Positions 26,816 through 36,497 of a DNA stretch of 64,000 nucleotides are shown in pieces. A model generated the notes under the pieces. It was given only the letters and a program-made list of their open reading frames with translations, did not search any database and was not told the DNA's origin. Within the stretch, counting starts at the first letter, position 1. Every line of letters starts with the position of its first letter. The translations under genes were made by a program, and so were the position numbers. The DNA comes from Microbulbifer aggregans. GTDB taxonomy: Bacteria; Pseudomonadota; Gammaproteobacteria; Pseudomonadales; Cellvibrionaceae. The stretch lies in contig NZ_JAIVKK010000012.1 in assembly GCF_020524005.1 (NCBI RefSeq), forward strand, positions 58,227-122,226. The letters run 5' to 3'.

Positions 26816-27904
26816 TTACACCAGAGACTTGCCGTTACGCACGAAGCTCGGCTTCACCACCCGTACCGGAACCAGTTTTTTGCGGATCTCCACCTGCGCG
26901 GTGTCCCCAACACTGACCGGTACCCGGGCCATCGCAATGGAGTAGCCGAGGGTCGGTGAGAAAGTACCGCTGGTGATGATACCCTGACGTTCAGTGCCGT
27001 CCACTACTACAGACTGGCCAGCACGCAAAACACCGCGCTCTTCCAGCACCAGTCCGACCAGCTTGTTCTCCACGCCGGCCTGTTTCTGCGCTTCCAAAGC
27101 CTCGCGGCCGATGAAGTCCCGAGACGCCGGCTCCCAGCTGATGGTCCAGCCCATATTGGCTTCCAGCGGAGAGGTGTCATCATCCATCTCGTGGCCGTAC
27201 AGGTTCATGCCAGCTTCAAGGCGCAAAGTATCACGTGCGCCCAGTCCGCAAGGAGCAACCCCCGCATCCGCCAGCGCCTGCCAGAATCCACTCGCGTCTT
27301 CATTCGCCAGCATAATTTCAAGGCCATCCTCACCGGTATAACCGGTGCGGGCAATGAACCAGTCGCCACGCGCAAAGCTCTGGAAGATCTTGAGCCCATC
27401 AATGGCAGCGGTCCAGTCGATACCCAGTACTTCCTTGACCTTCTCCAGCGCCAGCGGCCCCTGGATGGCAACCATTGCCAGGTTCGGACGCTCGGTCAGG
27501 GTTACGTCAAAATCCTGCGCCTGCTGGTTCATCCACGCCAGGTCTTTTTCGCGGGTGGCGCAGTTTACAACCACACGGTAGCCCGGGTCGCGGAAGTAAA
27601 CGATCAGGTCGTCCACCACGCCGCCCTTTTCATTGAGCATACCGGTGTACAGCGCCTTGCCCGGATTGCCGGCCAGCTTGGCCACATCATTGGCAACCAG
27701 CTTGCGCAGGTAATCGGTCGCACCTGCGCCGTCGATATCGACGACAGTCATATGGGAAACATCAAACATGCCGGCTTCTTTACGCACTTTGTGGTGCTCA
27801 TCCAGTTGGGAGCCGTAGTGCAGAGGCATGTCCCAGCCGCCAAAATCCACCATTTTGCCGCCCATAGCGACATGGGCATCGTACAGTGCCGTTTTGTTTC
27901 CCAT
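26816..27904 (-). CDS. gcvT: Glycine cleavage system T protein (aminomethyltransferase)
   Basis: Transfers the methylene group from the H protein to tetrahydrofolate, releasing ammonia. The 362-residue protein has [25 protein letters not shown], the folate-site region [14 protein letters not shown] and [22 protein letters not shown], and the C-terminal [22 protein letters not shown] chose ATG 27904 ([21 protein letters not shown]); the frame is open further upstream to 28108 but that part is unlike the family. The order gcvT-gcvH without gcvP beside it means the P protein is encoded elsewhere. Confidence 0.95.
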   Translation of the reverse strand: MGNKTALYDAHVAMGGKMVDFGGWDMPLHYGSQLDEHHKVRKEAGMFDVSHMTVVDIDGAGATDYLRKLVANDVAKLAGNPGKALYTGMLNEKGGVVDDLIVYFRDPGYRVVVNCATREKDLAWMNQQAQDFDVTLTERPNLAMVAIQGPLALEKVKEVLGIDWTAAIDGLKIFQSFARGDWFIARTGYTGEDGLEIMLANEDASGFWQALADAGVAPCGLGARDTLRLEAGMNLYGHEMDDDTSPLEANMGWTISWEPASRDFIGREALEAQKQAGVENKLVGLVLEERGVLRAGQSVVVDGTERQGIITSGTFSPTLGYSIAMARVPVSVGDTAQVEIRKKLVPVRVVKPSFVRNGKSLV

Positions 27905-28322
27905 TTTGATTCCCGAAGTATGAAAGTGTTCTCTTATGCCACTTTGCCTCAAGGCGTTCAGCGGCAATTTATGGCGGCGTATTCTAACGGCCGCAGAACA
28001 GGAGATGCCAGATGGCAACACTCTGCAAAGACTAGCAGCAACAGTGAAAAATTTTATGTATTTACCGTCAGGAAGAACAAGGCGCCAGCTCACAGGCTTC
28101 TGGCACAATTTTTAGCCAACAAGGTGTACCCGACATGCCGCCTCCTCAATATTGCCACTCCGGCCGCCGGCGAGACCGCCAGCGCCTACCTGTAGCCCCC
28201 GACAAAATATGCCAATTACAGCTGGCGCGATCAGAAAACAGGCAGTATAAATAGCGCCAGACCGCCTCAGGCATCCCTCGCGCGGCATACCCTACCCGTC
28301 AGCGGCCACCCTGGCCTCCGAT
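27905..28322. other. Non-coding region between gcvT and the oxygenase gene
   Basis: 418 bases between two divergent genes. It must hold both promoters. I looked for a glycine riboswitch in front of gcvT and saw none of its conserved core; no clear promoter pair stands out. Confidence 0.4.
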
Positions 28323-29015
28323 TTGGATTTACCCTTATTGAACATTTTGAATTCTGCGGCGGAAGATCTCTGGCGCCGCGGCCCCGACGGTGACGACCCG
28401 CTCGACCGCATCGCAACCGCCCTGCGCGGTCCCGGCTACATTGTATTGCCGGCACCGCTGCCCCCGGCCTTGCTGGGTGCTTTATTACGCCACTTCCGTT
28501 CGATCGACCGCACACGCTTCCAGAGTGCCGGTATTGGCCGCGAAGGCGATCACCAGCTGAACCAGTTTGTGCGCACCGATGAGATTTTCTGGCTCGACAA
28601 GAGCAACCCCGCGGTAGGAGCCTATCTGGAGTGGGCGGAAAACCTGCGCCTGGGGCTGAACCGGCGGCTTTTCCTTGGCCTGTTCGACTACGAGTGCCAC
28701 TACGCCCGGTACGAGCCCGGTAGCTACTACAAGAAACACGTGGATGCCTTTAAAGGCGGTACCAACCGTATCGTCAGTACCGTTCTGTATCTGACGCCCA
28801 ACTGGCAGCCGAAAGACGGGGGAGAACTGCAGATTTACGCGCCCGACAGTGACGAGGTGATCGAAAAAGTCGCCCCGCGTTTCGGGCAGATGGTGGTCTT
28901 CCTGTCTGAAGATTTCCCTCACGAGGTACTGACCAGCAACCGGTCCCGCTACAGCGTTACCGGCTGGTTCCGGGTCAACAACAGCCTCGGTGAAAACATC
29001 GACCCGGCCCGCTAA
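28323..29015 (+). CDS. 2-oxoglutarate/Fe(II) oxygenase, prolyl-hydroxylase (PPHD/EGL-9-like) family
   Basis: The 230-residue protein has the iron facial triad HVDAF (His and Asp) and FPHEVL (His), and the 2-oxoglutarate Arg in RYSVTGWFRV. The surrounding pattern (GIGREGDHQLNQFVRTDEIFWLD, then YEPGSYYKKHVDAFKGG and TPNWQPKDGGELQIY) matches the family of human PHD2 and the Pseudomonas prolyl hydroxylase that modifies elongation factor Tu. A role in oxygen-dependent EF-Tu hydroxylation is therefore plausible but inferred. The start is uncertain: TTG codons at 28323, 28338 and 28347 are all possible and none has a clear ribosome site. Confidence 0.8.
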   Translation: MDLPLLNILNSAAEDLWRRGPDGDDPLDRIATALRGPGYIVLPAPLPPALLGALLRHFRSIDRTRFQSAGIGREGDHQLNQFVRTDEIFWLDKSNPAVGAYLEWAENLRLGLNRRLFLGLFDYECHYARYEPGSYYKKHVDAFKGGTNRIVSTVLYLTPNWQPKDGGELQIYAPDSDEVIEKVAPRFGQMVVFLSEDFPHEVLTSNRSRYSVTGWFRVNNSLGENIDPAR

Positions 29016-29045
29016 GCGGGTCGGGCCCGTGGTGCATCTGGATAA

Positions 29046-29612
29046 TCAGTGCATGGCGGTGACAGACCGCATGAGCTCAGCGATATTTGCCGGGGTTTCA
29101 ATCGGGAACTCCATATGCAGGCGTGCGGCAACCTCATCCACATTGATAATCCCCCGCACATGATGCTGGTCGGTATCCACCACCAGACAGTGGCGCTGAC
29201 CACCGCTGCGTAGTGTCGCCAGCACATCGCGAATAGACGCCCGTTGCAGCTCCGAATAACTGAGGAGCTGCAGCCGGTCGCGGGTACGCATCAGGTCACC
29301 GACGGTGAGCTCATGGCGGCTGATTCCCGCCGCGACATATTGCATCACCCGCTGCGGGGCAACGTCCTCTACCGTCAGCAAACCAATAAAATCCCCGCGA
29401 TGATCCATAACCAGTACCGAATTCAGGTGGCCGGTGCGCAGAACCTGCGCCGCATCCATCGCCGATACGGAAGCTGTCAGGATCGACGGGTGATGCAGCT
29501 TGAAGTCCGTGACGAAATGCAGTGCCGGGGAGTCCAGTGACAGTTCATCAAACTCCTCCGGAAATACCAGCTTGTCTGTATCGTGCAGCGGGGTGAGACT
29601 GAGTTTCTTCAT
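29046..29612 (-). CDS. Two-CBS-domain protein
   Basis: 188 residues. Two CBS modules (about residues 45-110 and 115-180): SVLVMDHRGDFIGLLTVEDV and HCLVVDTDQHHVRGIINVDEV. No enzyme or transporter domain is attached. Such stand-alone CBS proteins bind adenine nucleotides and sense energy state. ATG 29612 (MKKLSLTPL) is preferred over a longer frame to 29687, which has no signal or family match. Partner unknown. Confidence 0.83.
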   Translation of the reverse strand: MKKLSLTPLHDTDKLVFPEEFDELSLDSPALHFVTDFKLHHPSILTASVSAMDAAQVLRTGHLNSVLVMDHRGDFIGLLTVEDVAPQRVMQYVAAGISRHELTVGDLMRTRDRLQLLSYSELQRASIRDVLATLRSGGQRHCLVVDTDQHHVRGIINVDEVAARLHMEFPIETPANIAELMRSVTAMH

Positions 29613-29739
29613 AGCAATAATTCTCTTTTTTCGGGCGTGCGCGAATAGATCGCGCAATTGCAGCCCAAACTTCTGTGGCCCGGGCAATCCAATTGGAAAA
29701 TCGCCAGGTCAAATTCTGTTTTTGGAAAAGTTGGAGAAA

Positions 29740-30027
29740 TTATTGCGAGGCCGGCGGCCCGCGAATGGTGTGCGCAGCGCGCACTTGAGAAAAGAGGAGT
29801 TCGGCAGGAGCAACGGGAAAACCCGCAATTGCAGCAACAGGTAATTGCAACTGCGGGGTAGGAACAGGGTGCGGATCACACTCATCGGCCGACGACGAGT
29901 CGGGATCCTGCAACAGTGCGCTTATCTGCTTGTCTGCATTATCCAGCTGCAATACCAGCGGCTCTGCGCGACCTTCGGCACAGAGCAACATGGATTGCAG
30001 TAGTATCAGCAGGATTCCAAGGCGCAC
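29740..30027 (-). CDS. Small hypothetical secreted protein
   Basis: 95 residues with a signal-peptide-like N-terminus (RLGILLILLQSMLLCAEGRA) and a likely cleavage after GRA, then an acidic segment (LLQDPDSSSADECDPHP) and a Pro-rich tail. It starts with GTG and has no good ribosome site. No family recognised. It lies in a gap between the CBS gene and the CNNM gene on the same strand. Real expression is uncertain. Confidence 0.4.
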   Translation of the reverse strand: MRLGILLILLQSMLLCAEGRAEPLVLQLDNADKQISALLQDPDSSSADECDPHPVPTPQLQLPVAAIAGFPVAPAELLFSQVRAAHTIRGPPASQ

Positions 30028-30207
30028 GTTTATTCGCTCATTCGAATTAGTTTTTCCCTTTACTCATTTATCTGCCCGCCACGGGTATTTTTCAAGTGTC
30101 CTGCGACGAATGGCAGGCATTTATCGCCTGAGTGCCACCTGCCTGCACCAGACTCCCGTTATGAAGCACGTTCATTGGAGCATACCGCGGCCGCAATGTT
30201 CCCCCGG

Positions 30208-31368
30208 CTACTGGTCTTCAGGCTTATCGGTATCACCGTCACCTTTCAAGACGTCGCCGATCTTGCGCTGCAGGGCCTCCTGAGGCTCCTCCTCATCCTG
30301 TTCCGACTGGGCGGACTCATCCACCCGCAAACCGTAACGCTTGGAACGCCAGCGCCACAGGCGCTTGGCCAGCTCCTGCCGATCCGGGGTTTTATCCGCT
30401 TCGTCGACAATCTCTTCCCCGAGCAGGGTTTCGAGAATATCTTCCAGTGTTACCAACCCTTCGAGACTGCCGTATTCATCCACAACCGCACTGATCTGCA
30501 CCCGCCGCGACAGCATTTTGTGGAATACCTGATAGATCGCCGCGGTTTCCGGCAACATCAACAAGTCGCGGCTCAGGCTTCGCAACTGACGGTCGTGTTC
30601 GCCGCGTGCATAGGCGAGCAGCAGGTCCTGCTTGAGCACGAACCCCACCACCAGCTCTGGGTCATCCTGCTCGTAGATCGGAATACGGGAAAAGCGGCTC
30701 TTTTCCACTTCACCGTAAGCATCACCAACGGTCATATCCCGCGATAGGGAAAAGACCACTGTCCGCGGTGTCATCACCTCGCGCACAGAATGGTTGCGCA
30801 GGGTAAAAAACAGGTTGTGGAGAATACTGGTTTCGTGACGCTCCAGCTGGCCCTCGGCCTCCCCTAGCTCGGCCATCACAGCAAACTCTTCGCGGCTGAA
30901 CCCGGTCAGCGTCGGCCCGCGTGTGAGCCCACGCGTGAGCCAGTCCGACAGCCACACAAATGGCTTCAGAACCCAAACCAGGTATCGGAGGCAATAAGCG
31001 GTGACGGGCGCCAGCTGGCGCCAGTACAGCGCGCCCAGGGTTTTCGGAATGATTTCGGAAAACACCAGGATCAGGAGAGTCAGGATCGCGGAGGCAATTC
31101 CCAGGTAGTGGCTACCAAATACTGCAGCGGCCTGCGCACCGGCACCAGCAGCGCCAGCGGTATGGGCAACGGTATTCAGGGTCAGGATTGCGGCCAGCGG
31201 CGCGTTGATATCATCCTTCAACTGCCGCAACACGCGCCCCGCGCGCTGCCCCTCCCGCTCCAGCAAACTGATGTACGGCCGGGTGACACTCAGGATGACG
31301 GACTCGGCAATGGAACACAGGAAGGAAAAACCGAGTGCAATCAGGACGTAAATAACCAGTAGCAACAT
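30208..31368 (-). CDS. CNNM/DUF21 membrane protein with paired CBS domains
   Basis: The 386-residue protein has a DUF21 (CNNM) transmembrane domain (about residues 1-165, three to four helices, with SEIIPKTLGALYW) and a CBS pair (VMTPRTVVFSLS..., LEGLVTLEDILETLLGEEIVDE). The family (CorC/YtfL/HlyC-like) is linked to magnesium and cobalt export in the inner membrane. The C-terminal CorC/HlyC accessory domain seems absent: after the CBS pair comes only an Arg-rich then acidic tail (SEQDEEEPQEALQRK). The rhomboid gene ends six bases upstream, so the two may be co-transcribed. Confidence 0.87.
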   Translation of the reverse strand: MLLLVIYVLIALGFSFLCSIAESVILSVTRPYISLLEREGQRAGRVLRQLKDDINAPLAAILTLNTVAHTAGAAGAGAQAAAVFGSHYLGIASAILTLLILVFSEIIPKTLGALYWRQLAPVTAYCLRYLVWVLKPFVWLSDWLTRGLTRGPTLTGFSREEFAVMAELGEAEGQLERHETSILHNLFFTLRNHSVREVMTPRTVVFSLSRDMTVGDAYGEVEKSRFSRIPIYEQDDPELVVGFVLKQDLLLAYARGEHDRQLRSLSRDLLMLPETAAIYQVFHKMLSRRVQISAVVDEYGSLEGLVTLEDILETLLGEEIVDEADKTPDRQELAKRLWRWRSKRYGLRVDESAQSEQDEEEPQEALQRKIGDVLKGDGDTDKPEDQ

Positions 31369-31374
31369 GGGGTA

Positions 31375-32427
31375 TCAGAAAGTCTCTCGCGCGTTTTTTA
31401 CTGGCCGCGCTTGCGGGGCGAAGCGTCGAGCACCGCCGGCCAGGCAAAATAGCAGGCCGAGGATCAGGCCCGAGGCAAAACCGGCAATGTGGGCGGCGTT
31501 GGCAATGCCTCCGGAAATGAAATAATCCACCACACCGCTCATACACACCAGCAGCCATATCACCGCCACCCAGATCAGGGAAGGCGGCACATCCCGCCAG
31601 CCCGGTACCCAGCGCTGGACGACAAACGCCGCTCCGACAAGTGCGTAGACCACCCCGGACATTCCCCCGAAAAGTACCTGCGGCGACCAGAAATACTGGA
31701 CCAGGTTGGAAACCGGCGCACTGATGAATACCAGCAAAGCAAACAGCCAGGAGCCCGCACGCGCCTCCAGGGAACGGCCGACAATCCAGATACCCAGGCT
31801 GTTAAACAGCGCATGTGGCAGGGAGAAGTGCACCATCGCTGGCGACCACAACCGCCAGTACTCCCCCTGAGCCAGATGTGCAGCCAGGGAAGATTGACCA
31901 AAATCGAAGTCACCCGCCTGCTGGGGAAAAATCACCAGGCCCTTGACCCAGCCCTGACTTAATAAAGCCCAGCCAATAAAGCACAGAACGATAAGCAACA
32001 GGCTGACCGGAGTCTGGCCCAGGCGCCACTGGGGAATCACAGAATACGGAACTTCGCTGATACTGGGCTCGCCGGATACCGGCTCTTGCCGGGAAGTTGT
32101 ATCAACCGGGCCTGCGGGGTCTCCTGCGACACTCTTTCCCGTGGACTGAGCGACATCAGAGCCTTGCAGGTCCGGGGGCTGCATATCCGATGGCTGCTCT
32201 TCGTAGACGTGCACCGAAATCTTTTCGAGATCCACCTCGCCCGCGTGCCAGCGCTGTAGCAGCTGTCGCATTGGCTCGGCCAGTTGCGGCGCCAGAGTGG
32301 CGACGCACTGGTGATTGCGCTCTTCGCTGATTCGCATCGGCAGCTGGTGGCGGCGAATAAACGCCGCCACTGCCGAGAGGTCATCCTGCAAGGGAAATTC
32401 GTAGACTGTTACCCAATCGCTCAACAC
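31375..32427 (-). CDS. glpG: GlpG-type rhomboid intramembrane serine protease
   Basis: The 350-residue protein has an N-terminal cytoplasmic domain (about 1-75, like the GlpG cytoplasmic domain), a Pro/Ser/Gln-rich linker (80-130) and six membrane helices. The catalytic dyad is visible: Ser257 in FGGMSGVVYAL and His313 in NAAHIAGFASG; oxyanion residues HALFNS (His205, Asn209) are present. It cleaves transmembrane segments of membrane proteins. The linker is longer than in E. coli GlpG. Ribosome start ATG 32427. Confidence 0.88.
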   Translation of the reverse strand: MLSDWVTVYEFPLQDDLSAVAAFIRRHQLPMRISEERNHQCVATLAPQLAEPMRQLLQRWHAGEVDLEKISVHVYEEQPSDMQPPDLQGSDVAQSTGKSVAGDPAGPVDTTSRQEPVSGEPSISEVPYSVIPQWRLGQTPVSLLLIVLCFIGWALLSQGWVKGLVIFPQQAGDFDFGQSSLAAHLAQGEYWRLWSPAMVHFSLPHALFNSLGIWIVGRSLEARAGSWLFALLVFISAPVSNLVQYFWSPQVLFGGMSGVVYALVGAAFVVQRWVPGWRDVPPSLIWVAVIWLLVCMSGVVDYFISGGIANAAHIAGFASGLILGLLFCLAGGARRFAPQARPVKNARETF

Positions 32428-32608
32428 TGCACCCCTGTAGCGCCAGCCACTGCAGTCGCAGCGGTCTGATTTCGATGTTTTACGTGTGCGAGGACTCTAA
32501 CAAATTTTTGCGCAGCGAGCCGGGAAAAACCGGAATAGCCGGCTGCTGAGATGGGGCGCGACGAAGGTAAAAAAGCGCGGTCTGGATAGCCGCGCGTGCG
32601 ACAAAGCA

Positions 32609-33844
32609 TTACACAGACATGGCGCGCATGATGATCCGCTTTTTCAGCAGCGGGCTCGCATCCACCATGCTGAGGCCGGTGTTGCGCAACCAGCGCCAGT
32701 GCAGATCACCGGCGCCAAACAGGGATTTGAACGTACTCATGGCTTTCAAAGTTGCGGCATTCTCCCCTTTGCGGCGACGCTGATAGCGCGCCAGTACGGA
32801 AGCATGAGACGGGTTCAGATCGCGTTTGAGTGCGCGATCAACCTCTTCCGTCAATACACGCACATCCATAAATCCGAGGTTGACGCCCTGCCCCGCAAGC
32901 GGATGAATACTGTGCGCGGCATCGCCGATCAGCGCCGCGCCCGGCCCATAGTAGGCCTCGGCATGACGCGCTCGCAGCGCAAACGAGAAGCGCTCACTAA
33001 CAAACTCCACCGTGCCAAGACGGCTTTCAAATGCCTTTTCCAGGTTCAGGGCAAATGCCTTGTCATCCAGCATCACCAGTTCCCGGGCCAGTTCGTCGTC
33101 GGCGGACCACACGACGGCACAGTGATTGTCATCGCCGAGGCCGGAGAGTGGCAGGAACGCCAGTGGCCCGGTGGACAGGAAGCGCTGCCACGCCGTGAAC
33201 TGATGGGACTGTTCACAGCGCGCTACACAGACCAGAGCGGTCTGCTTGTACTCGACATCCCGGGTGCGGATACGCAACATATCCCGCACCCGTGAGCGCG
33301 CGCCATCGGCACCGATTAACAGCCGCGTGGTCAGCACTGGCGGCGCCTCATTCAGGCCGTCAATGGCATCGTGGTTCTGGTCGCGGGCCTGCAGGTGCCA
33401 CAGACCGCAGTCACGCCACCAGCTTTCCAGTTTAAAACCGGTCACGAGATCGACATTGGGCAGCGCCTCAATACGCTCTCGCAATGCGGCCAGCACCACA
33501 TTGTTCTCCACAATATGGCCGAGATTTGGCATCTGGACATCGCGGCAATCAAACCACACGGAACCGGTGCCTTCGGCGTCCCACACCCGCATCTGGGTAT
33601 AGGGGCACTCGCGTTTGCCGGCAATCAGCTGCCAGGCCCCAACTTCTTCCAGCAGATCTCTGGAAGCTTCTGTCAGTGCGACCACACGGGCATCGTAAGC
33701 ATCCGGCTTAACCTGCGGTTCGATCTCCGACGCCTCCAGCAGCGAAATTCGCAGCTGAGGGTGACGCACGGCCAGTAGAGCTGCTTGCGCCATGCCCACC
33801 ATACCGCCGCCAACGATGGTGATATCCATCCGCTGTCTGTTCAT
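32609..33844 (-). CDS. ubiI: UbiI/VisC-like FAD-dependent ubiquinone-synthesis hydroxylase
   Basis: The 411-residue flavoprotein monooxygenase has the Rossmann motif IVGGGMVGMAQAALL, the DG motif GADGARSRVRDML and GDAAHSIHPLAGQGVNLG. The stretch LGHIVENNVVLAALRERI is typical of UbiI/VisC. In ubiquinone synthesis it adds the C5 hydroxyl to the octaprenylphenol ring. It lies about 40 bases after ubiH in the order UPF0149-pepP-ubiH-ubiI found in E. coli and Pseudomonas. UbiF or UbiM assignment is possible but context favours UbiI. Confidence 0.88.
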   Translation of the reverse strand: MNRQRMDITIVGGGMVGMAQAALLAVRHPQLRISLLEASEIEPQVKPDAYDARVVALTEASRDLLEEVGAWQLIAGKRECPYTQMRVWDAEGTGSVWFDCRDVQMPNLGHIVENNVVLAALRERIEALPNVDLVTGFKLESWWRDCGLWHLQARDQNHDAIDGLNEAPPVLTTRLLIGADGARSRVRDMLRIRTRDVEYKQTALVCVARCEQSHQFTAWQRFLSTGPLAFLPLSGLGDDNHCAVVWSADDELARELVMLDDKAFALNLEKAFESRLGTVEFVSERFSFALRARHAEAYYGPGAALIGDAAHSIHPLAGQGVNLGFMDVRVLTEEVDRALKRDLNPSHASVLARYQRRRKGENAATLKAMSTFKSLFGAGDLHWRWLRNTGLSMVDASPLLKKRIIMRAMSV

Positions 33845-33885
33845 AGGCCGTTGCTCTCCGGTTCTTATCCGATGCCGTATTTCAG

Positions 33886-35166
33886 TTAAATGCCCAGGCC
33901 CGCCGCCTGGCGCACGAAGCCAGATCGCAATGGGGGCGCCAGGGTCAATCCCATCAGCCCCGCCTGCCGCAGCCCCTGCGCAAACAGGTTGCGTGCCGCG
34001 AACAGGGGGGGCGTACGATCACTGAAACCAATCGTGAGTTGTTGATCAAGTTGACGTTCGCGCCAGTAAGCCTGCATTAAGTCTAGCTCTCCGGCGGAAA
34101 GTTGCCCGCTGGCAATCTCCGTCTGGTGCGCAGCCAGCGTTCGCGCCAGCCCATCGCAGTCCCTCAGGGTGAGATTGAACCCCTGCCCGGCTACCGGGTG
34201 CAGGAAGTGCGCACAATTGCCCACCAGCGCGATGCTGCGTCGCACCTGTTCGCGGGCGAGCGATAATTTGAGCGGGTAACCGTGCACCGTACCTGCCCGC
34301 AGGATACGCCCGGCCCGCCAGCCGAACGCCTTTTGCAGTTCGGCAATAAACTCGCGCTCTGGCAAACCCGTTACCCGGTCCGCATCAGCCTCCTCGCAGG
34401 TCCATACCAGCGCTGCGCGATGCACGCCGTCGCGTTTTGGCAGTGGCAGTAATGCCATTGGCCCGGTATCAGTAAAACGCTCGAAAGCAACGCCGCCGTG
34501 ATCGCGCTGAAGACCAACAGTAGTGACCAGCGCGCGCTGCTGGTAATGCACTTCACTGGTTTCGATACCGAGGCTGTGACATAGCGGCGAACCAACGCCG
34601 TCGGCAATAACCAACAGCCCCGCCTGCAGCGGTTGTTCGCTCCCTTGGCCATCCTTCCAGCTCAGGCAGGCGCCCGCAGGATTCACCACAACCGCGGAGA
34701 CATCCGCCGGTGCCAGGATCCGGGTCGCTGTGGCAGACAGTGCGCGATACAGGGCCGGGCCCAGTGCCGCGTTTTCGATGACCGCACCGAGCATGCCCTC
34801 AAAGCTGGCCCGCTGCTCGCGTCCGGCATCGAGGGATACGCCCAGTGAGTGGCCGCGATCCGACACCTCGACCCGGCGGATCGGCGCAGCAAAGTCGCGC
34901 ACCTCGGACCACAATCCGAGCTGATCAAATACCTGCAGGCTTCCGGCGGCAATGGCCGTAGCGCGGGTATCAAAGCTCGGCAATTCAATAGCGCTGCCGG
35001 GCTCGCGCAATTCGTGTTTTTCCAGCAGTGCGACCTTCAACCCGGGACAGTGGTGTGACAACAACAGGGCCAGACAAGCCCCGGCCATACCACCGCCAAC
35101 GATGGCTACATCTACAGTTTCCACATCAGAGCCTTCAGCGTTTACATCACAGCCTTTCGCGCTCAC
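33886..35166 (-). CDS. ubiH: UbiH, 2-octaprenyl-6-methoxyphenol hydroxylase
   Basis: The 426-residue FAD monooxygenase of ubiquinone synthesis (C1 hydroxylation) has IVGGGMAGACLALLLSHH, DGVGSPLCHSLGI and VGNCAHFLHPVAGQGFNL. The GTG start overlaps the pepP stop by four bases (GTGA), indicating coupling. An N-terminal stretch of about 17 residues precedes the Rossmann motif. It is followed by the related ubiI; the two share the fold and probably arose by duplication. Confidence 0.9.
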   Translation of the reverse strand: MSAKGCDVNAEGSDVETVDVAIVGGGMAGACLALLLSHHCPGLKVALLEKHELREPGSAIELPSFDTRATAIAAGSLQVFDQLGLWSEVRDFAAPIRRVEVSDRGHSLGVSLDAGREQRASFEGMLGAVIENAALGPALYRALSATATRILAPADVSAVVVNPAGACLSWKDGQGSEQPLQAGLLVIADGVGSPLCHSLGIETSEVHYQQRALVTTVGLQRDHGGVAFERFTDTGPMALLPLPKRDGVHRAALVWTCEEADADRVTGLPEREFIAELQKAFGWRAGRILRAGTVHGYPLKLSLAREQVRRSIALVGNCAHFLHPVAGQGFNLTLRDCDGLARTLAAHQTEIASGQLSAGELDLMQAYWRERQLDQQLTIGFSDRTPPLFAARNLFAQGLRQAGLMGLTLAPPLRSGFVRQAAGLGI

Positions 35167-36497
35167 AACAGAGCCTCCTGAACCAGGTCACCTGCACGCA
35201 TCAGGTGTTCAATATCAGCCACAGTTTTCGGCGCAGCTGACGACAATACCTGCGGGCCACCTTTTAGCAGCGCAACATCGTCTTCAATACGAATACCGAT
35301 ACCACGGAATTTCGCAGGCACCCGGTCGTCAGCCGCGGGAATATAAATGCCCGGTTCCACGGTCATCACCATGCCCGCTTCCAGCTGCCGCCACTGGCCA
35401 TGCACCTTGTAGTCACCGACATCGTGTACATCCATACCCAGCCAGTGCCCGACCCGGTGCATATAGAAACGCCGGTATGCGCCTGACTCGATCAGTCCAC
35501 TGAGATCCCCCTGCAGCAACCCGATATCCTTCAACCCTTCGGTGATCACCTCGACACTCGCCAGATGAGGCTGGTCCCAGTCATTCCCTGCCACGATGTT
35601 GTCGATAGCGGCCTGCTGGCCGGCAAGCACAATCTCGTAAACCGCTTTTTGCGCACCACTGAAACGGCCATTAACCGGATATGTACGCGTGATATCCGCC
35701 GCGTAACCACGGTACTCACAGCCCGCGTCCATCAACACCAGGTCACCACTTTTCAGCGGCGCACTGTTGCTGCAGTAGTGCATTACCAACGCGTTGTTGC
35801 CGCCACCCACAATGCTCGGGTAAGCGAGCTCGCGCGCTCCCGCCGCCATACAACTGTGCAGGAATTCAGCTTCCAGATGATATTCCGACAACCCCGGTTT
35901 ACACGCAGCCATCGCGCGGCAGTGGCCCTGCGCACTGATTTCCGCGGCACGTGCCATCAGACGGATTTCTGCCGCACTCTTGAACAACCGCAGATCGTGC
36001 AGCAACGGATCCAGACTGACGATCTCCGGCGCTCCACTACTTCCCGGCGCGTTGGCAATTGCAGAGAGGTAACCCTGAAGGCGACGGTCCAGCTGCGGGA
36101 AACGCCCGGTGGTGTAATAAATGTAATACCGCCCTTCCATCAGGCCCGGCAGGATGTCATCCAGGTCGCCTATCGGGAAAGCGTCACACAGGCCACAGTT
36201 TTCCGCCGCCTGTTCCGGCCCCATACGCGGGCCATCCCACATTTCTTTTTCTGTATCCCGTTCGCGACAGAACAGCAGCGATTCCCCCTGCTGCCGGCCA
36301 GGCATCATGACCAACAGCGACTCGGGCTCCGCAAAACCTGTCAGATAACTGAAGTCACTGTCTTGCCGAAAGGGGAAATAGGTATCGCGGGAACGCAGTT
36401 GCTCCCGCGCCGAAGGCACGATGACCAGGCTGTTTTCCGGTAAAGCCTCGAGCAAGCGTTGCCGACGGCGTACATATTCCGCGCGGGAGATTGTCAT
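35163..36497 (-). CDS. pepP: Xaa-Pro aminopeptidase
   Basis: Mn-dependent M24B peptidase that removes N-terminal residues before proline. The 444-residue protein has the N-terminal accessory domain (SFLVIV...FPFRQDSDFSYLTGF type), then metal ligands DAGCEYRGYAADITRTYP (two Asp), HRVGHWLGMDVHDVG (His), MTVEPGIYIP (Glu) and GIRIEDDV (Glu). Its ATG overlaps the UPF0149 stop by one base and its stop overlaps ubiH by four, so all are one operon. Confidence 0.94.
   Translation of the reverse strand: MTISRAEYVRRRQRLLEALPENSLVIVPSAREQLRSRDTYFPFRQDSDFSYLTGFAEPESLLVMMPGRQQGESLLFCRERDTEKEMWDGPRMGPEQAAENCGLCDAFPIGDLDDILPGLMEGRYYIYYTTGRFPQLDRRLQGYLSAIANAPGSSGAPEIVSLDPLLHDLRLFKSAAEIRLMARAAEISAQGHCRAMAACKPGLSEYHLEAEFLHSCMAAGARELAYPSIVGGGNNALVMHYCSNSAPLKSGDLVLMDAGCEYRGYAADITRTYPVNGRFSGAQKAVYEIVLAGQQAAIDNIVAGNDWDQPHLASVEVITEGLKDIGLLQGDLSGLIESGAYRRFYMHRVGHWLGMDVHDVGDYKVHGQWRQLEAGMVMTVEPGIYIPAADDRVPAKFRGIGIRIEDDVALLKGGPQVLSSAAPKTVADIEHLMRAGDLVQEALL

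Noticed and set aside
27905..28322. Glycine riboswitch in front of gcvT
   Set aside because: No conserved core of the aptamer was found on the minus strand.
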